NCBI GenBank assembly: GCA_003248775.1
Contig: QFQX01000004.1
Span: 104,812-168,811 of the forward strand
DNA from: Shinella sp.
Lineage (GTDB): Bacteria > Pseudomonadota > Alphaproteobacteria > Rhizobiales > Rhizobiaceae
Reading direction: 5' to 3'
DNA: 64,000 nt
Shown: positions 62,266-64,000 of the stretch, one piece after another
How the letters are laid out: every line of letters begins with the position of its first letter
How positions within the stretch are numbered: position 1 is the first letter of the stretch
Program-made: the position numbers and the translations under genes
Notes under the pieces: generated by a model
What the model was told of the DNA's origin: nothing
Databases searched by the model: none
The model's input: the letters and a program-made list of their open reading frames with translations, nothing else

Positions 62266-62279
62266 CATTCGCTCGAATG
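62266..62279. promoter_or_regulatory. CATTCG-N2-CGAATG dyad in the Crp/Fnr-receiver gap
   Basis: Perfect 6+2+6 inverted repeat between the divergent starts 62232 and 62377, flanked on both sides by TTCC. The symmetry and place suggest an operator, perhaps of the Crp/Fnr protein. It does not look like the usual Crp (TGTGA) or Fnr (TTGAT) site. Confidence 0.45.
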
Positions 62280-62376
62280 TTCCATCGGGAAAGATATCCA
62301 TTACCGGGACATGTCTTTTTTAAATGACCGCGTTGACGCCATCCGCCAAGGTCCCGCGGCACAGGAAGGAAAAGCC

Positions 62377-62742
62377 ATGCAAAACCCGTTGCTTCGTGTT
62401 CTTGTCGTGGAGAGCCAGGTCCTGATCGCGGTGGAAATCGAATACATCCTTACCGAAAAGCTGGGATGCGTCGTCACCGTTACTACACCTGCCCGGTATG
62501 AGACCGCGCTCCACGATGGCCTGTACGATGTGGTGCTAGTGGACGCTGCCCCATCGAAGACGACAAACCTCGCCCGCATCGAGCAGATCCGGGCGGTGGG
62601 AGCGGCCGCGGTGCTGCTTTCGTCCTATGAGGATTTCGCCGAGGAAGATCCCTCCACCGCCGGCCTTCCAAAACTGGAAAAGCCTTTCGACCCGGCCGAT
62701 CTCGTTGCGATTGTTTGCGAGGCCGCCAGTCGCCGGGTCTGA
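62377..62742 (+). CDS. Receiver-domain protein with degenerate phosphorylation site
   Basis: 121 residues, a single receiver (CheY-like) fold: strand LRVLVVESQVLIAVEIEYIL, strand DVVLVDAAPS with the phospho-acceptor Asp, LLSSYEDF and the conserved Lys in LPKLEKPFDPADLV. The acidic pair that binds magnesium after strand one (normally DD or DE) is replaced by Glu-Ser, so normal phosphorylation may be impaired. It lacks the sigma-like N-terminal half of PhyR and cannot replace it. CAGGAAGGA precedes ATG 62377. It is convergent with ecfG. Confidence 0.82.
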   Translation: MQNPLLRVLVVESQVLIAVEIEYILTEKLGCVVTVTTPARYETALHDGLYDVVLVDAAPSKTTNLARIEQIRAVGAAAVLLSSYEDFAEEDPSTAGLPKLEKPFDPADLVAIVCEAASRRV

Positions 62743-62750
62743 GGCAGCGC

Positions 62751-63317
62751 TCAGACGGCGAAGGCGCGTTTCGTGACGGCGGAACTGTCGGCATCGGGGC
62801 CGTAATCGCCCTGCCCGCTCACGCCGAGGATTTCCTGCAGCCTGTTGCGGGCGCGATTGATACGGCTCTTGATCGTACCGACCGCGCAGCCGCAGATCTC
62901 CGCTGCTTCCTCATAAGCAAAACCTGAAGCCCCGACCAGAATGATTGCCTCTCGTTGGTCGCTCGGCAATTGGTCGAGCGCACGCTTGAAGTCCTGAAGG
63001 TCGAGCGAACCGTATTGCTGGGGATGGGTCGCCATTTGCGCGGTGAAAATGCCGTCGCTATCGGACACTTCGCGACCACGCTTGCGCATCTGCGAATAGA
63101 ATTCGTTGCGCAGGATTGTGAAGAGCCACGCCTTCATGTTGGTTCCGGGTTCGAAATGATCCTGCTTTGCCCACGCCTTCATGATGGTTTCCTGCACCAG
63201 ATCATCGGCCATATGATGGCGTCCGGTCAGCGAAACGGCAAACGCACGGAGGTTCGGCAGAGCGGCAAGCATCTCCCGCTTGAAGGAGCGATCGTTCGAG
63301 AGGTTTTCAGCCTTCAT
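62751..63317 (-). CDS. ecfG: RNA polymerase sigma factor EcfG (general stress response)
   Basis: 188 residues. Sigma-70 region 2 is LRAFAVSLTGRHHMADDLVQETIMKAWAKQDHFEPGTNMKAWLFTILRNEFYSQMRKRGREV, a sequence typical of EcfG (RpoE2). Region 4 is ALDQLPSDQREAIILVGASGFAYEEAAEICGCAVGTIKSRINRARNRLQEIL. The start overlaps the stop of nepR by four bases. The operon has its own EcfG-type promoter at 63559-63584, so the factor should be autoregulated. It directs polymerase to stress genes when NepR is removed by PhyR. Confidence 0.93.
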   Translation of the reverse strand: MKAENLSNDRSFKREMLAALPNLRAFAVSLTGRHHMADDLVQETIMKAWAKQDHFEPGTNMKAWLFTILRNEFYSQMRKRGREVSDSDGIFTAQMATHPQQYGSLDLQDFKRALDQLPSDQREAIILVGASGFAYEEAAEICGCAVGTIKSRINRARNRLQEILGVSGQGDYGPDADSSAVTKRAFAV

Positions 63318-63523
63318 CGTGCGGTGTCCTCAACACTGAAATCATTATTGACCTGCCGTTCCGCCATGTCCAGCCTCTCCAAAAGGGAGACAAAGCGATC
63401 GGGTATCCCCTCTTCTTCCACCGAACGGTAGAAGGCACGAAGCTGGGCGGAAATGCCGGCATGCTCGCTGACCGCACTCTGGCCGGTGCTTGCTGCCGAT
63501 ATGCGTTCTGGTGACTTGGTCAT
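63314..63523 (-). CDS. nepR: Anti-sigma factor NepR
   Basis: 69 residues. The conserved core is ISAQLRAFYRSVEEEGIPDRFVSLLERLDMAE, the two amphipathic helices that clamp EcfG. In the alphaproteobacterial general stress response NepR holds EcfG until phosphorylated PhyR binds NepR. The gene sits immediately upstream of and overlaps ecfG. PhyR, often divergent at this place, is missing; the divergent gene here encodes a DUF1328 peptide instead. Confidence 0.92.
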   Translation of the reverse strand: MTKSPERISAASTGQSAVSEHAGISAQLRAFYRSVEEEGIPDRFVSLLERLDMAERQVNNDFSVEDTAR

Positions 63524-63558
63524 TCTAGTCCAACAGGCTGGTTGCGTTTGCAGCCTTT

Positions 63559-63584
63559 AACGGCGCCACCCTCATGAAAGTTCC
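63559..63584 (-). promoter_or_regulatory. EcfG-type promoter of nepR-ecfG
   Basis: On the minus strand GGAAC (63584-63580), 17-base spacer and CGTT (63562-63559), a perfect match to the EcfG consensus. It lies 36 bases before the nepR start and implies autoregulation. Confidence 0.85.
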
Positions 63585-63616
63585 GGAAAATTTCATTTTT
63601 TCAATGATGCGCCCAT

Positions 63617-63641
63617 GGAACATTTCAACCAAGCCCGCGTT
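63617..63641 (+). promoter_or_regulatory. EcfG-type promoter of DUF1328 copy 2
   Basis: GGAAC at 63617-63621, 16-base spacer, CGTT at 63638-63641: a perfect match to the EcfG consensus. It lies 28 bases before ATG 63669 and is divergent from the nepR-ecfG promoter. Confidence 0.85.
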
Positions 63642-63668
63642 TCTCCGCAGCATCAATGGAGGAACGTC

Positions 63669-63833
63669 ATGCTTTACTATGCTCTTGTTTTTCTGGTCGT
63701 GGCCCTCGTCGCTGGCGTGCTTGGTTTCGGCGGCATTGCGGGCGCATCCGCAGGCATCGCCAAGATCTTGTTCATGGTCTTTATCGTCCTGTTCTTGATC
63801 TCGCTTGCCGCGCGCCTCTTCCGAAGAGCCTGA
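63669..63833 (+). CDS. DUF1328 family small membrane protein, copy 2
   Basis: 54 residues: LYYALVFLVVALVAGVLGFGGIAGASAGIAKILFMVFIVLFLISLAARLF. It shares length and the GASAGIAKIL core with copy 1 at 61190. GGAGG seven bases upstream selects ATG 63669; an in-frame ATG at 63615 lies upstream of the promoter's -10 element. The perfect EcfG promoter makes it a likely member of the general stress regulon. Function unknown. Confidence 0.93.
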   Translation: MLYYALVFLVVALVAGVLGFGGIAGASAGIAKILFMVFIVLFLISLAARLFRRA

Positions 63834-63842
63834 TCGCAACGG

Positions 63843-63891
63843 CCGAAACGCCCCGCATCCGGATTTCAGATCCGGATGCGGGGCGTTTCGG
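63843..63891. terminator. 22-bp perfect hairpin terminator
   Basis: Perfect 22-base inverted repeat (63843-63864 with 63870-63891) around TTCAG, ten bases after the DUF1328 stop, followed by GGTTTAAAG. The stem is unusually long and perfect and could also work for a convergent gene beyond the window. Confidence 0.75.
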
Positions 63892-63927
63892 GTTTAAAGA
63901 CATGCCGTTGAATTCGATCGCCTCTAC

Positions 63928-63973
63928 AGCATGTCGCGCAAAAGTGTGCAGCGGTTTTGCGGCAACGACATGC
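63928..63973. repeat. 46-bp rhizobial double-hairpin repeat, copy at the window end
   Basis: AGCATGTCG..CGACATGC outer pair and CGCAAAA/TTTTGCG inner pair. It differs from 20781-20826 at only a few positions. No gene is seen in 63834-64000. Confidence 0.8.
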
Positions 63974-64000
63974 GATGAAACAAGGACTTAAAGCGTAGAG

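Noticed and set aside
62377..62742. The receiver protein as PhyR
   Set aside because: PhyR is about 260 residues with a sigma-like N-terminal domain. This protein is a single 121-residue receiver domain.

Overview
The window looks like a piece of a GC-rich alphaproteobacterial replicon, most likely Rhizobiaceae (Rhizobium/Agrobacterium/Ensifer/Shinella type). Evidence: very many ABC uptake systems, a NepR-EcfG general stress module with its typical promoters, a phaC/MaoC-Pta/ackA operon, and several dispersed palindromic intergenic repeats of rhizobial type. I see no tRNA, rRNA, insertion sequence, phage gene or CRISPR array.

Layout. 2-3577: end of a dipeptide/oligopeptide-type ABC operon (binding protein and two permeases). 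3857-4928: a ribbon-helix-helix protein and a DJ-1/PfpI protein on the minus strand. 5211-9128: two copies of an NMT1-type (xanthine-I) riboswitch-like RNA, one before an NMT1-type ABC transporter operon and one before a 2-oxoglutarate/Fe(II) dioxygenase, followed by a P1-family peptidase. 10349-16185: a YbhGFSR-like efflux operon, divergent from a TetR regulator whose reading frame is broken at a run of six C; a 28-bp perfect palindrome lies between them. 16356-20753: PHA synthase, MaoC-phosphotransacetylase fusion and acetate kinase. 20927-22105: a lone PhnM flanked by inverted repeats. 22225-28559: a dipeptide-type ABC transporter with a membrane dipeptidase, minus strand. 28773-30212: an amidase, divergent from 30619-39880, a polyamine-type ABC transporter with a NylB-like serine hydrolase, two tandem YtcJ-type amidohydrolases and a TetR regulator.

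40093-55288 is a sugar-acid cluster. An IclR regulator, a sugar ABC transporter and enzymes for every step of the non-phosphorylating L-fucose route can be assigned: mutarotase, a candidate dehydrogenase, lactonase, L-fuconate dehydratase, 2-keto-3-deoxy-L-fuconate dehydrogenase and 2,4-diketo hydrolase. A CoA-transferase, a solute-binding-like protein without a signal peptide, a MaoC protein and a second enolase-superfamily enzyme are mixed in. Related TTCA(A/T)ATA sites lie before three of its transcription units.

55270-57681: an MHYT-GGDEF-EAL cyclic-di-GMP protein. 57918-60948: pntAB transhydrogenase. 61190-63833: a stress block with two near-identical DUF1328 membrane peptides, a Crp/Fnr regulator, a degenerate receiver protein and nepR-ecfG. 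Three promoters of the GGAAC-N16/17-(C/T)GTT type are visible there.

The strongest leads are the paired riboswitches, which tie an uncharacterised dioxygenase to purine sensing; the additional genes in the fucose regulon; the frameshifted TetR with its intact operator; and the stress block.
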